A stretch of DNA of 64,000 bases, taken from assembly GCA_913777615.1 (NCBI GenBank), contig CAJYTK010000019.1:1-64000 (forward strand), written 5' to 3'. The notes under the pieces are model-generated. The model did not search any database. It had not been told where the DNA came from and worked only from the letters and a program-made list of their open reading frames with translations. Below, piece by piece: positions 18,387 to 28,446 of this stretch. Made by a program: the position numbers and the translations under genes. The stretch is from an uncultured Agrobacterium sp. (lineage in GTDB: Bacteria > Pseudomonadota > Alphaproteobacteria > Rhizobiales > Rhizobiaceae). The first letter of the stretch is position 1; each line of letters opens with the position of its first letter.

Positions 18387-18953
18387 ATGAACAACACCGT
18401 TCTGAAGCCCGAATGGGCAGGCGCAACTCTCCGGCTCGATCCGACGCGGTTCCCGCAGCAGCTGACCTATGGCAACAGCAATGGTTCGTCGGATGTCGCC
18501 ATCACGCTCGATGAGCGCGGCGCCGTTCTACGCAAGGTTCTTCATTCCAGCGGTCTACCGCTGTCCTTCGCCCTGCCTGCACGCGCTTTCAAGGGTGTTG
18601 CCGCCCGCGCGATCGACCATGGCGATGGCGGTGTAACGGTCACGCTCGAACTTCATCACGACGATCCAGACCTGTGCATTCCGCTCTTGGTGGCGCACGA
18701 TCTGTGCGACATCGCCGCTGATTGGCGCAGCTGGTCGGAAAAGTACAATATCCCTATGCTGATGGTAGAAGCCGACGGTGTTGCCCGCCCTCTCGAAGAT
18801 CATCTCGGCCATGTGCGCACGAAGTCTACGCGTCCGCGCCGTCGCCACTCCTATTTCGCCGATCGACGTCCGCGCTTTCTCGTACGTCGTAGCACCGGTT
18901 CGCTCGGCCTGACGATGCGGATCGAAGGCAAAGAAATCATCGCCCGCACCTGA
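18387..18953 (+). CDS. Conserved hypothetical protein (DUF6101-like)
   Basis: A 188-residue protein with a mixed, PilZ-sized globular region and a very basic segment near residue 150 (TKSTRPRRRHSYFADRRPRFLVRR). No signal peptide or membrane helix. It matches my memory of the rhizobial DUF6101 family; no function is known to me. The leader ends ACAAGGATAGCATG ATATG, so the start could also be a few codons different. It is convergent with ubiA across a strong terminator. Confidence 0.78.
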   Translation: MNNTVLKPEWAGATLRLDPTRFPQQLTYGNSNGSSDVAITLDERGAVLRKVLHSSGLPLSFALPARAFKGVAARAIDHGDGGVTVTLELHHDDPDLCIPLLVAHDLCDIAADWRSWSEKYNIPMLMVEADGVARPLEDHLGHVRTKSTRPRRRHSYFADRRPRFLVRRSTGSLGLTMRIEGKEIIART

Positions 18954-18992
18954 TCCACGTAACGCCGCTGTTCAGCCGGCGTTACGAGTGCG

Positions 18993-19039
18993 GACGAAAG
19001 CAGGCCCGGCACGCGCGCACCGCGTCCGGGCTTTTCGTC
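18993..19039. terminator. Strong bidirectional terminator
   Basis: GACGAAAGCAGGCCCGG pairs with CCGGGCTTTTCGTC over about 14 bases, with one bulge and a GC-rich loop. It lies between the convergent DUF6101-like gene and ubiA, touching the ubiA stop codon. TTTT on one strand and AAAG on the other suit both directions. Confidence 0.7.
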
Positions 19040-19991
19040 ATGAGAAAATTAGCGGCAGTATCAGACCTGCGAAGACGAGCAAGCCGACGCGGTTATTGGA
19101 CTTGAAGAGAGCCAGGCACTTTTCCACGTTGCCGATATCCAGAGCCCTCACCTGATAAAACAGCATAGCGGCGGCAGCTATGAGCCCGACATACCCAAGC
19201 GCGTTAATATTCGCGACCGCAAACGCCAGAACGAGACATATAAGGGCTGTGCCATAAAGCGCCACCAGTGCGCCATGTGTCCAATCTCCGAACAGGAGAG
19301 CCGTGGAGCCGATGCCAACGGCTACGTCATCATCTTTGTCCATGTGAGCGTAGATTGTGTCATATCCTACGGTCCAGGCAATGGCTGCGATATAAATCAA
19401 TACAGGCGCGGCGTTTAGCGAGCCGAATTGTGCGGCCCAACCCATCAGCCCGCCCCACGAGAAGGCAAGGCCTAAGAAAAACTGCGGCCAGTCGGTAAAG
19501 CGCTTGGCGAAGGGATAAATCGCCACGAAAATCATAGACGAGAGGCCGAGCAGGATCGCAAAGCTGTTGAAGCAAAGCAGAACAATCAGCCCGGCAAGCG
19601 CCTGGGCCACGATGAATATCTTGGCCTGGGTTCGCGTCACGCGACCCGACGGCAGCGGTCTGGAGCGGGTGCGGGTTACCGCCATATCGATCTTGTGATC
19701 GACCAGATCATTATAGGTACACCCCGCGCCGCGCATGGCCACCGAGCCCGCGAAAAATAAGAAGAGATGGAAGAGCAGCGTGCCCCAGGAGAACGAACCG
19801 ACCTGCTTTGCCGCATTGGCAGCCAGAGCGGCGGACCAGAAACAAGGCCACATTAAAAGCTGCCAACCGATGGGGCGATCCCAACGGGCAAGCTGAGCAT
19901 AGGGCCAGAGAGCCTTCGGCAACATCCGATAGACCCAATTGTTGGAAGGCGCGTCCGAAACGCGGCCGGAAAGATCGCTATGGTGAACCAT
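19038..19991 (-). CDS. ubiA: 4-hydroxybenzoate polyprenyltransferase
   Basis: A 317-residue integral membrane enzyme that attaches the polyprenyl tail to 4-hydroxybenzoate in ubiquinone synthesis. The first Asp-rich motif is NDLVDHKID (residues 94-102) and the second is the MDKDDD segment. YPFAKRFTDWPQ is also typical, and about eight or nine hydrophobic helices follow. AGAAGGCTGGC precedes the ATG. The tail substrate is probably made by the polyprenyl synthase at 40.2 kb. Confidence 0.95.
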   Translation of the reverse strand: MVHHSDLSGRVSDAPSNNWVYRMLPKALWPYAQLARWDRPIGWQLLMWPCFWSAALAANAAKQVGSFSWGTLLFHLFLFFAGSVAMRGAGCTYNDLVDHKIDMAVTRTRSRPLPSGRVTRTQAKIFIVAQALAGLIVLLCFNSFAILLGLSSMIFVAIYPFAKRFTDWPQFFLGLAFSWGGLMGWAAQFGSLNAAPVLIYIAAIAWTVGYDTIYAHMDKDDDVAVGIGSTALLFGDWTHGALVALYGTALICLVLAFAVANINALGYVGLIAAAAMLFYQVRALDIGNVEKCLALFKSNNRVGLLVFAGLILPLIFS

Positions 19992-20084
19992 GCCAGCCTT
20001 CTACCCCATGGGCAAGTGAAGCGGTAGCTCGGATTTAAGCTTTTGTTAAGGCTATCATCACCTGCGACTTGTTACCGACAGGGA

Positions 20085-21341
20085 TCAGAAAACGACTTTC
20101 TCGAGCGGTGCCCTCGTCTTTTCGAACTCCATCAGCAGCGCTTCGTTGCGCGCGATGTAATCACGATTATCCGGCACGAGACCGCCACGTTTGGCAAGCT
20201 GGATCTGGAAGATGTGGAAATTCTCGTGCGTGAACGCCATTTCCGAGCCTGCCAGATAGAATTCCCACATACGGAAGAAACGCTCATCGTAAAGGGCGAG
20301 AGCATCGGTCTTTCGAGCGACGAAACGTTCACGCCAGTGGCGTAGAGTGTGGGCGTAGTGCATCGGCAGGATTTCAATATCCTTGACCAGTAAGCCTGCC
20401 TTTTCGATGGCCGGCAGAACTTCCGCCAGGGAGGGAATGTATCCGCCAGGGAAAATATATTTTTCGATGAAGGGGTTGGTAGCGAGCGCCGGATATGGTT
20501 GACCGATGGAGTGCAAAAGCATGACGCCGTCGTTTTCCAGCACCTCCGCCGCCTTCTGAAAATACTCCCGGTAATGGGTGGGTCCGACATGTTCGAACAT
20601 GCCAACGGAAACGATGCGGTCATATTTCGTATCGGGCGGGAGGTAGCGATAATCCTGCAGCTGGAAACGCACGATATCGGTCAGCCCCCGTTTTTCTGCC
20701 CGATCCCGTGAGACGCGCAGTTGCTCTTCACTGAGCGTAATACCCGTTACGTCAACGCCCGAGCTTTCAGCCAGATACATTGCCATTCCGCCCCAGCCGG
20801 AGCCGATCTCCAGAACGCGGTGTCCCGGCTCCGGCATGAGCTTGGCAACGATGTGACGCTTTTTGGCAAGCTGCGCCTCATCAAGGGTGATGTCAGGGGG
20901 ATTGAAATAGGCACAGGAATATTGCCAGTCCTGATCGAGAAAGAGATCGAAGAGCTTGGCGCTTAAATCATAATGGTGGGCGACATTCTGCTTGTTGTGA
21001 TTGACGGGCAAATGCATCTTGATGCGCGAGGCGATGATGCGCGCCATACCACGCCAGACCATGCCGAACGTCAAGGCTTCAGAGAGCGTATTGCTTTTGA
21101 CAAGCGCCAGGAAGTCGTAGATGTCGCCTTCGACGACCGACATCCGGCCTTCCATATAGATTTCGGCGAGTTTCAGCGCTGGATCGGCGGCTATCTCCTC
21201 CATCGCCTGCTCATCCGTGAAACTCAGCGCGACGCGTTCTCCGCGCCCGTCTCCGAAGGACTGGAGGCCGGCAGGACCCGTGACGAGCAGGTTGCCGGTC
21301 TTGACGATTTTCTCAAGCAAGGCATGCAGAGACGAGGCCAT
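20085..21341 (-). CDS. cfa: Cyclopropane-fatty-acyl-phospholipid synthase family protein
   Basis: A 418-residue SAM-dependent enzyme that adds a methylene across double bonds of membrane phospholipid acyl chains. Seen are VNHNKQNVAHHYDLSAKLF, the Tyr/Cys region WQYSCAYFNPPD, the SAM loop VLEIGSGWGGMAMYLA and MFEHVGPTHYREYF, with PGGYIPSL further on. GGGGGTGAT precedes the ATG. A methyltransferase acting on unsaturated lipids without ring formation is a less likely alternative. The gene is followed by no partner and lies convergent to nothing, ending 93 bases from ubiA's start. Confidence 0.92.
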   Translation of the reverse strand: MASSLHALLEKIVKTGNLLVTGPAGLQSFGDGRGERVALSFTDEQAMEEIAADPALKLAEIYMEGRMSVVEGDIYDFLALVKSNTLSEALTFGMVWRGMARIIASRIKMHLPVNHNKQNVAHHYDLSAKLFDLFLDQDWQYSCAYFNPPDITLDEAQLAKKRHIVAKLMPEPGHRVLEIGSGWGGMAMYLAESSGVDVTGITLSEEQLRVSRDRAEKRGLTDIVRFQLQDYRYLPPDTKYDRIVSVGMFEHVGPTHYREYFQKAAEVLENDGVMLLHSIGQPYPALATNPFIEKYIFPGGYIPSLAEVLPAIEKAGLLVKDIEILPMHYAHTLRHWRERFVARKTDALALYDERFFRMWEFYLAGSEMAFTHENFHIFQIQLAKRGGLVPDNRDYIARNEALLMEFEKTRAPLEKVVF

Positions 21342-21456
21342 ATCACCCCCAATAAGCTAAGTCTCACTTATCAAGTGCCTGTTACCGTATCTCTTTCCGC
21401 CAGAGTTGCAAGACGGGGTAGTTTCAAAAATACTGATTGATTTCGTGAAACAAAAC

Positions 21457-21490
21457 GGCCCTTACTCAGTGGGTAAGAGCCATTTTATGT
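21457..21490 (-). terminator. Terminator of tex
   Basis: GGCTCTTAC and GTAAGGGCC (minus strand) form a nine-base stem, with GTTTTGTTT after it. It lies directly past the tex stop codon and upstream of cfa, both on the minus strand. Confidence 0.65.
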
Positions 21491-21493
21491 AAA

Positions 21494-23806
21494 TCAGCGG
21501 CGCTTCATGGCCTCCACCAAAGCCGCTGCCAACGCGCCTCCGGATTGCGCAGGCTCCGCACGGTCCTTCGGCTTTGCGCTGGCGTGGCGCATGGCGTTGG
21601 CATTGCCCTTTTCGCGCATCGGCTGAGGCGCTGCCTCGCCACCGTCCTTTCGCATCGTGAGACCGATCCGCTTGCGCTTTACATCGACTTCAACCACACG
21701 AACTTTGACGACGTCTCCGGCCTTCACCACCTCATGTGGATCCTTAATGAAACGGTCCGCCAACTGGCTGACATGCACCAGGCCATCCTGGTGAACGCCA
21801 ATATCGACGAAGGCGCCAAAGCCAGCCACGTTGGTGACAGTGCCTTCCAACAGCATTCCAGGCTTTAGGTCAGTGATCTCGTCGACACCTTCTGCAAAGG
21901 TCGCGGTCTTGAAGCTCGGGCGTGGGTCGCGGCCAGGTTTTTCCAGCTCCGCGATGATGTCCTTGACGGTCGGTAGGCCGAAGCGGTCATCAACGAAACG
22001 CTTGGGGTCGAGCGCCTTCAAAGTAGCGCTGTCACCCATGACGGTTCTAAGGTCGCGCCCGCAGGCGGCGACGATCTTCTTTGCCACATCATAAGCTTCC
22101 GGGTGAACGGATGAAGCGTCGAGCGGCTCCTTGCCATTTGGAATGCGCAGGAAACCTGCGCATTGCTCGAAGGTGCGCTGGCCGAGACGCGGCACCTTCA
22201 ACAACTCCTTGCGGCTGGCGAACGGCCCGACCTGATCCCGATGCAGCACGATGGCATCGGCAATCGAGCTCCCAAGACCAGAGACGCGCGCAAGCAGCGG
22301 CGCCGACGCGGTATTAAGATCGACCCCGACCGCATTCACCGCGTCTTCCACCACCGCATCGAGAGAGCGCGACAGTTTGCCCTGATCGACGTCGTGCTGA
22401 TACTGCCCGACGCCGATGGACTTCGGCTCGATCTTGACGAGTTCGGCGAGTGGATCCTGCAGACGACGGGCAATCGAAACGGCACCGCGCAGTGAAACAT
22501 CGAGGTTAGGGAACTCTGCCGCCGCGCGCTCGGACGCCGAGTAGATCGAAGCGCCTGCCTCCGATACGATCACTTTGGTCGGTTTCGGCCCAGTGATCTG
22601 CGTCAGCATATCGGCCACGAGCTTTTCGGTTTCGCGGCTGCCAGTACCGTTTCCGATGGAGATCAGTTCGACGCCGTGCTTGCGGATGAGCGAGGCGAGT
22701 TCGGCCTGTGCGCCGCGAATGTCGTTCTTTGGCGGGAACGGGTAGACCGTGGTTGTCTCGACGAGCTTGCCCGTGCCATCCACGACAGCAACCTTGACGC
22801 CAGTACGGATGCCTGGATCGAGCCCCATCGTCGGACGAGATCCGGCCGGCGCTGCTAGAAGAAGGTCTTTCAGGTTGCGCGCGAAAACATGAATTGCTTC
22901 CTCTTCGGCTCGCTCGCGCAATTCTCGCATCAAATCCAGCGACAGCGACATGGACAGCTTGACGCGCCAGGTCCAGCCCGCAACCTCCATCAGCCATTGA
23001 TCGGCAGCTCCGGCGTTGCGGATATCGAAGGCGGAAGCAATGCTGCGGTGTGCCGGCTTGATGGGAGACGGATCGTCGGCGTCCACATCGATTGTCAGCG
23101 TCAGCACCTCCTCATTCCAGCCGCGCAGCATGGCGAGCGCCCGGTGCCCCGGCGCCGTCGCCCATTTTTCGACATGGTCGAAATAGTCGGAAAACTTCTC
23201 ACCGGTTGCCTGCTTGCCCTCTACCACTTTGGCACGCAGCATGGCATTCTGGCGCATATACTCGCGCAGCCGTTTCAAGAGCTCAGCATTCTCCGTCATG
23301 GTCTCGGCGACGATATCGCGCGCGCCCTCGAGTGCTGCCTTAACATCGGCGACCTCTCCCACCACATAGTCTTTAGCGAGCTCTGTCGGATTGGCCGCGC
23401 GATTGTCCCATATCGCTTCAGCCAGAGGGCCAAGGCCACGCTCTCGGGCAATTTCCGCTCTAGTTCGGCGCTTTGGCTTATAGGGGAGATAGAGATCTTC
23501 CAGTTCAGCCTTGGTCACAGCCTGCATGATTTTCAGCATCAAGTCACCGGTCATCTTGCCCTGACCATTGATAGATTCGACAATCGTCGCGCGGCGGGTG
23601 TTGAACTCACGTAGGTAGGACAGTCGCTCTGCCAGAGTGCGAAGTTGGGTGTCGTCCAGACCGCCCGTAACTTCCTTGCGGTAGCGCGCGATGAAGGGAA
23701 CGGTCGCGCCCTCATCCAGAAGCTGGATCGCCGCCTTCACCTGCTCGGCGCGGGCGTTGATCTCGGAGGCGATAAGGGATGAGAGACGGGCGTTATCTAC
23801 GGACAT
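21494..23806 (-). CDS. tex: Tex family RNA-binding transcription accessory protein
   Basis: A 770-residue nucleic-acid-binding protein. The N-terminal helical part carries [19 protein letters not shown]; a YqgF-like RNase H-fold domain follows ([16 protein letters not shown]), then helix-hairpin-helix segments ([19 protein letters not shown]), and a C-terminal S1 domain ([21 protein letters not shown]) with a basic tail. Family members bind RNA and the transcription machinery. I placed the start at 23806 ([11 protein letters not shown]) because upstream codons do not resemble the family. It is divergent from purD, sharing about 175 bases of upstream DNA. Confidence 0.94.
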   Translation of the reverse strand: MSVDNARLSSLIASEINARAEQVKAAIQLLDEGATVPFIARYRKEVTGGLDDTQLRTLAERLSYLREFNTRRATIVESINGQGKMTGDLMLKIMQAVTKAELEDLYLPYKPKRRTRAEIARERGLGPLAEAIWDNRAANPTELAKDYVVGEVADVKAALEGARDIVAETMTENAELLKRLREYMRQNAMLRAKVVEGKQATGEKFSDYFDHVEKWATAPGHRALAMLRGWNEEVLTLTIDVDADDPSPIKPAHRSIASAFDIRNAGAADQWLMEVAGWTWRVKLSMSLSLDLMRELRERAEEEAIHVFARNLKDLLLAAPAGSRPTMGLDPGIRTGVKVAVVDGTGKLVETTTVYPFPPKNDIRGAQAELASLIRKHGVELISIGNGTGSRETEKLVADMLTQITGPKPTKVIVSEAGASIYSASERAAAEFPNLDVSLRGAVSIARRLQDPLAELVKIEPKSIGVGQYQHDVDQGKLSRSLDAVVEDAVNAVGVDLNTASAPLLARVSGLGSSIADAIVLHRDQVGPFASRKELLKVPRLGQRTFEQCAGFLRIPNGKEPLDASSVHPEAYDVAKKIVAACGRDLRTVMGDSATLKALDPKRFVDDRFGLPTVKDIIAELEKPGRDPRPSFKTATFAEGVDEITDLKPGMLLEGTVTNVAGFGAFVDIGVHQDGLVHVSQLADRFIKDPHEVVKAGDVVKVRVVEVDVKRKRIGLTMRKDGGEAAPQPMREKGNANAMRHASAKPKDRAEPAQSGGALAAALVEAMKRR

Positions 23807-23980
23807 ATGGGGCTCTAAACTGTTCTTGAAATCTGGCCGACCATAGAGGCAGATTGTGGCGTGACAACATGGACACAAGACGGCTCCACAGAAAAGCAGC
23901 GCATAAGGGGCGCCTTTTGCCTTGACCTTTGGGCCCCCTGCCCTTAACGCCGCAGGAAATTGGAAACAGGGGTGTCAAGC

Positions 23981-25252
23981 ATGAAAGTTCTGTTGATCGG
24001 TTCCGGTGGACGCGAGCATGCACTGGCCTGGAAAATCGCTCAATCACCCAAGCTGACCAAGCTTTACGCCGCCCCCGGCAATCCTGGTATTGCCGAACAT
24101 GCTGAAATTGTGTCGCTCAGTGTCGAAGACCATGATGCCGTGGTGGCGTTCTGCCGTGAACAGTCCATTGACTTCGTGGTCGTCGGCCCAGAAGCACCTC
24201 TCGTCGCAGGCCTTGCCGACGATCTTCGCGCGGCAGGCTTCGCCACCTTCGGCCCCTCAAAGGGCGCTGCCCAATTGGAAGGCTCCAAGGGCTTCACCAA
24301 GGATCTTTGTGCCCGCTACAACATTCCCACGGGGGCCTATCAGCGTTTCAGATCTGCCGAACCCGCAAAGGCCTATATCCGCGAGCAAGGTGCGCCGATC
24401 GTCATCAAGGCCGATGGGCTAGCCGCGGGCAAGGGTGTGACGGTCGCTATGACGGAAGCGGAAGCGCTCGCCGCAGTTGACGATTGCTTCGACGGCGCCT
24501 TCGGCGCAGCCGGTGCTGAAGTGGTGGTCGAAGCCTTTCTGGATGGCGAGGAAGCAAGCTTCTTTTGTCTTTCCGACGGAAAGACCGCGCTTGCGCTTGC
24601 CACCGCCCAGGACCACAAGCGCGTTGGCGATGGCGATACTGGGCCGAATACCGGTGGCATGGGCGCCTACTCCCCTGCCCCGGTCATGACCGAAGAGATG
24701 GTTGAGCGCACGATGCGCGACATCATCGATCCGACGATCGAGGGCATGGCAAAGGACGGAAACCCCTTCTCCGGCGTCTTCTTCGCAGGCTTGATGATCA
24801 CCAAAAAGGGCCCGGAACTCATCGAATACAATGTGCGCTTCGGCGATCCGGAATGTCAGGTGCTGATGATGCGGCTGAAGAGCGATCTGTTGCCGATCCT
24901 CCATGCCACTGCCACCGGCACGTTGGATAAAGTCAGCGCCGAATGGCGCGACGAACCAGCGCTTACTGTGGTTCTGGCATCGAAAGGCTATCCTGGGCCT
25001 TACGACAAGAACACACCGATCGCCCTCATTCCGAACGAAAGCACGAGCGCGAAGGTCTTCCACGCCGGTACCGCCCTCAACGACGGACAACTCGTCGCCA
25101 CCGGTGGGCGCGTGCTCAACGTCACGGCTCTCGGCAGCACGGTCAGCGAAGCCCATATCCGCGCCTACGAGTTAGCCGATGCGGTCAAATGGGAAAACGG
25201 CTTCTACCGCCGCGATATCGGTTGGCAGGCTGTGGCGCGTGAGAATAATTAG
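23981..25252 (+). CDS. purD: Phosphoribosylamine-glycine ligase
   Basis: A 423-residue ATP-grasp enzyme of purine synthesis joining phosphoribosylamine to glycine. Typical segments are [16 protein letters not shown] at the start, [55 protein letters not shown] and FGDPECQ. AGGGGTG precedes the ATG at 23981, better than the TTG at 23960. Length is standard. It stands alone, as purD often does. Confidence 0.97.
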   Translation: MKVLLIGSGGREHALAWKIAQSPKLTKLYAAPGNPGIAEHAEIVSLSVEDHDAVVAFCREQSIDFVVVGPEAPLVAGLADDLRAAGFATFGPSKGAAQLEGSKGFTKDLCARYNIPTGAYQRFRSAEPAKAYIREQGAPIVIKADGLAAGKGVTVAMTEAEALAAVDDCFDGAFGAAGAEVVVEAFLDGEEASFFCLSDGKTALALATAQDHKRVGDGDTGPNTGGMGAYSPAPVMTEEMVERTMRDIIDPTIEGMAKDGNPFSGVFFAGLMITKKGPELIEYNVRFGDPECQVLMMRLKSDLLPILHATATGTLDKVSAEWRDEPALTVVLASKGYPGPYDKNTPIALIPNESTSAKVFHAGTALNDGQLVATGGRVLNVTALGSTVSEAHIRAYELADAVKWENGFYRRDIGWQAVARENN

Positions 25253-25365
25253 AAACAGGCCTTTCGTTCAATTTTTACCAAACATCGTGACCGGATGGAA
25301 AGGAAGAATCCGTAGGATCGCCGTTGTTTAAAGCGGCGATCAGACCGCGGGCTACGGGGTTGCAC

Positions 25366-25827
25366 ATGTTTAGAATTCTTTTGACGGCGGGCATGATGTT
25401 CATCGGCGGGACGGCGATGGCATCCTCGATCGAGGTTCTACATGGCGCCAGGACTTCGAATGGAAGCGTGGTGATCATCACCTGTGACACATGCTCTTCC
25501 ATCCCATCGACGGGCAGGGTTGTGACGAAGGCTGTTCTGAAGCGCGGAACGCAAAGCATCTCCACGCGTGATGTCGCTGGCCGCAAGGAGACAGTTCGGA
25601 CCGAAGCGTGGCTCGGCGGCTCGCCAGTCACCTTCGTCAGCAGCAATCCTGTGTGGCTTCCCCAAGACCATTCCCAAGCGGTTGTTGCCGAGTACACACC
25701 TCACGTGGCAGAAGACCAGACCGCGCTCGAGGGGAATACCTCGCTCACCCAGAATCGCCAGCCTGTTTTGGCAGGTGCCGATGGACTGGATAACATCACT
25801 TTGATGTCGATACGTCCCTCGCATTGA
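25366..25827 (+). CDS. Small periplasmic protein of unknown function
   Basis: A 153-residue protein with a signal peptide (FRILLTAGMMFIGGTAMA, cleavage before SSIEV). The mature part starts with SSIEVLHGARTS and contains CDTC, then RTEAWLGGSPVTFV. It resembles proteins annotated in rhizobia as HPE1-like plant virulence effector domain proteins, but this is from memory and the name should not be read as function. CGGGG stands about seven bases before the ATG at 25366, so I prefer it to the TTG at 25324. It lies downstream of purD in the same direction with a 113-base gap. Confidence 0.72.
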   Translation: MFRILLTAGMMFIGGTAMASSIEVLHGARTSNGSVVIITCDTCSSIPSTGRVVTKAVLKRGTQSISTRDVAGRKETVRTEAWLGGSPVTFVSSNPVWLPQDHSQAVVAEYTPHVAEDQTALEGNTSLTQNRQPVLAGADGLDNITLMSIRPSH

Positions 25828-26061
25828 TTTCGCCATGGTGACCTTGTGTCGTGGCCGGCCTTGTGGCCAGAAGATACAGTTGACGTCTGAACGCCGGAAA
25901 ACCCGTTTATCCGGCGCGTATATTTAAACATTCATCAATTCTAAAGCTGTTTGTGAGATTTCCTTCATGTAAGAAGCCGCGAAATTGGATCGCGTGCTTC
26001 CCTATGACGAACATTTAGTCTCAGGGCAGATGATACGGAACGCCCTTTATTGAGAGCGACG

Positions 26062-27891
26062 ATGAAGAACATTCCAATTTCACGGCAACTGATCTTGCTT
26101 GTCATTGCACTGATGGCGGCTTTTACCCTTGCGACCTATTTCCAGATCAAATCCTCAGTGAACGCGATTTACGAAGAGCGTTATAATATGTTGAGGACAC
26201 AGGTTCAGTCTTCGATTGCAATTCTTCAGTCCTTCTACGACAAGGAAAAAGCTGGATCGCTGAGCCGCGAAGATGCACAACGTCAGGCTTACACGATCGT
26301 CTCATCGATGAAATACGTACCGGACGGATACATGTTCGGCTATGACTACGATGTCAAAATGCTTTTTCATCCCGATCCCAACCGTGTAGGCCAAAGCTTC
26401 AAAGGCAAGCCGGATTCCCAGGGCTTCAACTATCGTGACGAGTTGGTGCGTCTGGCTCGCGCGGGCGGTGGGGAAACCAGCTTTTACGGGCCGAAGCCCG
26501 GCCAGGAGGGCGACGGCTTCCTCAAGAGCTCCTACGCAATGGCGTTCGAGCCATGGCAGGTCGTTGTGGTCACGGGCGTTTATGTGGATGACCTTCAGGC
26601 ACAGGTTCGAGCCACGGTGGTCGGCGCCGTTTCCGTCGGTCTTATCGTCTTCTGTCTCGGCATCGCGCTTGCCTTCTACGTCATCAAGGGCATTACGGGC
26701 CCGCTTACAAAGATCCATCAGGCTTTGGGCGAGGTGGCAAACGAGAATGTCTCAATGCCTATTCCCCACACCGAAATGCGAAACGAGGTGGGCATGATGG
26801 CAAAAGCGATTGAGGCGCTGCAGCAGAAGGTGCGTGAACGCCAGGCCATGCAAAGGCACCAGGAAGAACAACAACTGCAACTGGATGCCGAACGCCAGAC
26901 CAATATTGACATGCAGAGGGATGAAGCAGCGCTCCAGGCTCGGGTTGTGTCGACGATCGGTGAAGCCCTGGAAAAGCTTGCAGCGGGTGACCTGACGGTG
27001 CGCTGCGGCGATCTGGGTTCACGCTATGCCGACCTGCGTAAGAACTTCAACGAGGCTATCTCGCATCTCGATGCGGCAATGGCAAAGGTCAATGCCAAGA
27101 GCATCGACATCGGCGGTTCAAAAGAAGAAATTCGCAAGGCTTCAAATGAACTGTCGCAGCGCACCGAGCGCCAGGCCGCCAATCTTGAGGAAACATCCGC
27201 AGCGCTGGACGAATTGACCGTCGCGGTTCGCCAGACCGCCGATGGCGCCACTGAAGCGGCCACGCGGGTGATGTCCATCAGCAGTGATGCAAACCGCAGC
27301 GACACGATCGTGGAGCAAGCCATCGGCGCTATGAGCGGCATCGAGCAGTCCGCAGGCGAGATCTCCAAGATTATCGGCGTCATCGACGATATCGCGTTTC
27401 AGACCAATCTTCTCGCCCTCAATGCGGGCGTTGAAGCAGCGCGGGCAGGCGAAGCCGGTAAGGGCTTTGCGGTTGTCGCTCAGGAAGTACGTGAACTTGC
27501 GCAAAAATCCGCCGCTGCCGCCAAGGAGATCAAAACCCAGATCGCTCGTTCATCCGATCAAGTTCAGAACGGTGTCCATCTGGTCGGTGAAGCTGGCGAT
27601 GCGCTGAAGCGTATCTCCGATCAGATCAAGTCGGCGAGCGACATCGTGAGCAAGATTGCGCACTCTGCTGCCGAACAGGATACGACGCTGCGCTCCATCT
27701 CCTCTTCGCTCAACCAGTTGGACGCCGCCACGCAGCACAACGCTGCCATGGCCGAAGAAACGACGGCGTCTGCCGAGGCACTGGCGCATGATACTGAGGA
27801 ATTGCTGACGCTGATCCGTACTTTCCGCGTATCCCAGCATCAGTCCGGTTCGCTACACGGCATGGCGCACCAGATGCGCATGGCAAGCTGA
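26062..27891 (+). CDS. Methyl-accepting chemotaxis protein with single Cache domain
   Basis: A 609-residue chemoreceptor. An N-terminal helix (about 9-30) leads into a periplasmic single-Cache domain; [32 protein letters not shown] and [18 protein letters not shown] are the typical strands. A second helix sits around 190-210, followed by HAMP segments and the signalling hairpin ([20 protein letters not shown]). Cache domains of this kind bind small organic acids or amino acids. The C-terminus (HQMRMAS) lacks a CheR docking pentapeptide. GAGAG stands before the ATG at 26062; TTG 26050 is unlikely. A rho-independent terminator follows. Confidence 0.93.
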   Translation: MKNIPISRQLILLVIALMAAFTLATYFQIKSSVNAIYEERYNMLRTQVQSSIAILQSFYDKEKAGSLSREDAQRQAYTIVSSMKYVPDGYMFGYDYDVKMLFHPDPNRVGQSFKGKPDSQGFNYRDELVRLARAGGGETSFYGPKPGQEGDGFLKSSYAMAFEPWQVVVVTGVYVDDLQAQVRATVVGAVSVGLIVFCLGIALAFYVIKGITGPLTKIHQALGEVANENVSMPIPHTEMRNEVGMMAKAIEALQQKVRERQAMQRHQEEQQLQLDAERQTNIDMQRDEAALQARVVSTIGEALEKLAAGDLTVRCGDLGSRYADLRKNFNEAISHLDAAMAKVNAKSIDIGGSKEEIRKASNELSQRTERQAANLEETSAALDELTVAVRQTADGATEAATRVMSISSDANRSDTIVEQAIGAMSGIEQSAGEISKIIGVIDDIAFQTNLLALNAGVEAARAGEAGKGFAVVAQEVRELAQKSAAAAKEIKTQIARSSDQVQNGVHLVGEAGDALKRISDQIKSASDIVSKIAHSAAEQDTTLRSISSSLNQLDAATQHNAAMAEETTASAEALAHDTEELLTLIRTFRVSQHQSGSLHGMAHQMRMAS

Positions 27892-27918
27892 TCGCGATAA
27901 GCACGGTTGATTTGAAAG

Positions 27919-27947
27919 ACGCTGGAGAGATTTCTCCGGCGTTTTTT
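27919..27947 (+). terminator. Terminator of the Cache chemoreceptor gene
   Basis: ACGCTGGAGA pairs with TCTCCGGCGT (one G-T pair), followed by TTTTTT. It ends exactly where the convergent DUF523 gene ends. Confidence 0.8.
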
Positions 27948-28431
27948 ATTGGGTGATGGTGTCGAGACGGTCGATATCCGTATGCGAGAATACCTTGATC
28001 CCAGCTCGTAACAGCAGGGCCGCTGTCACGCCATGCCCCGCATGTTTGACGCCTGAAAACGTCCCGTCATAGATGGCGATCGAGCCGCAGGACGGGCTTC
28101 CATCGATCAGCAGCGCATAGGCGCAGCCGTGCTGTTTGGCAAAGGCGAGAGTTCTGTTTGCCCCAGCAATAAACGCGTCTGTTACATCTGCACCGGTGAT
28201 CTCCAGCACGCGCGCCCTGCCCTCCAGCACATCCACACCGGACGCGCCGTTTTCGATTTCCGCAGGAGGGCGTGGAACAGGCATGCCGCCTGCCATCTCC
28301 GGACAGATCGTCACGAGACGGCCATCATCCCGCCATCGCTCGATGGCGGGATGATGGAGCGGCTTGCCCTTGCCGTCATATCGGACGGCGTGGCCGAGAA
28401 GACAGGCGCTGATGAGGATGTTGGAGGTCAT
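27946..28431 (-). CDS. DUF523 domain protein
   Basis: A 161-residue soluble protein with the DUF523 pattern: ISACLLGHAVRYDGKGK at the start, CPEMAGGMPVPRPPAE and DGSPSCGS. Conserved cysteines in ACLLG, CPE and SPSCG suggest metal binding or redox chemistry, but the family has no established function that I know. The gene starts 15 bases after the glyS stop with AGAGGG upstream, so it is probably co-transcribed with glyS. Confidence 0.88.
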   Translation of the reverse strand: MTSNILISACLLGHAVRYDGKGKPLHHPAIERWRDDGRLVTICPEMAGGMPVPRPPAEIENGASGVDVLEGRARVLEITGADVTDAFIAGANRTLAFAKQHGCAYALLIDGSPSCGSIAIYDGTFSGVKHAGHGVTAALLLRAGIKVFSHTDIDRLDTITQ

Positions 28432-28446
28432 CAGCGCAGAACCCTC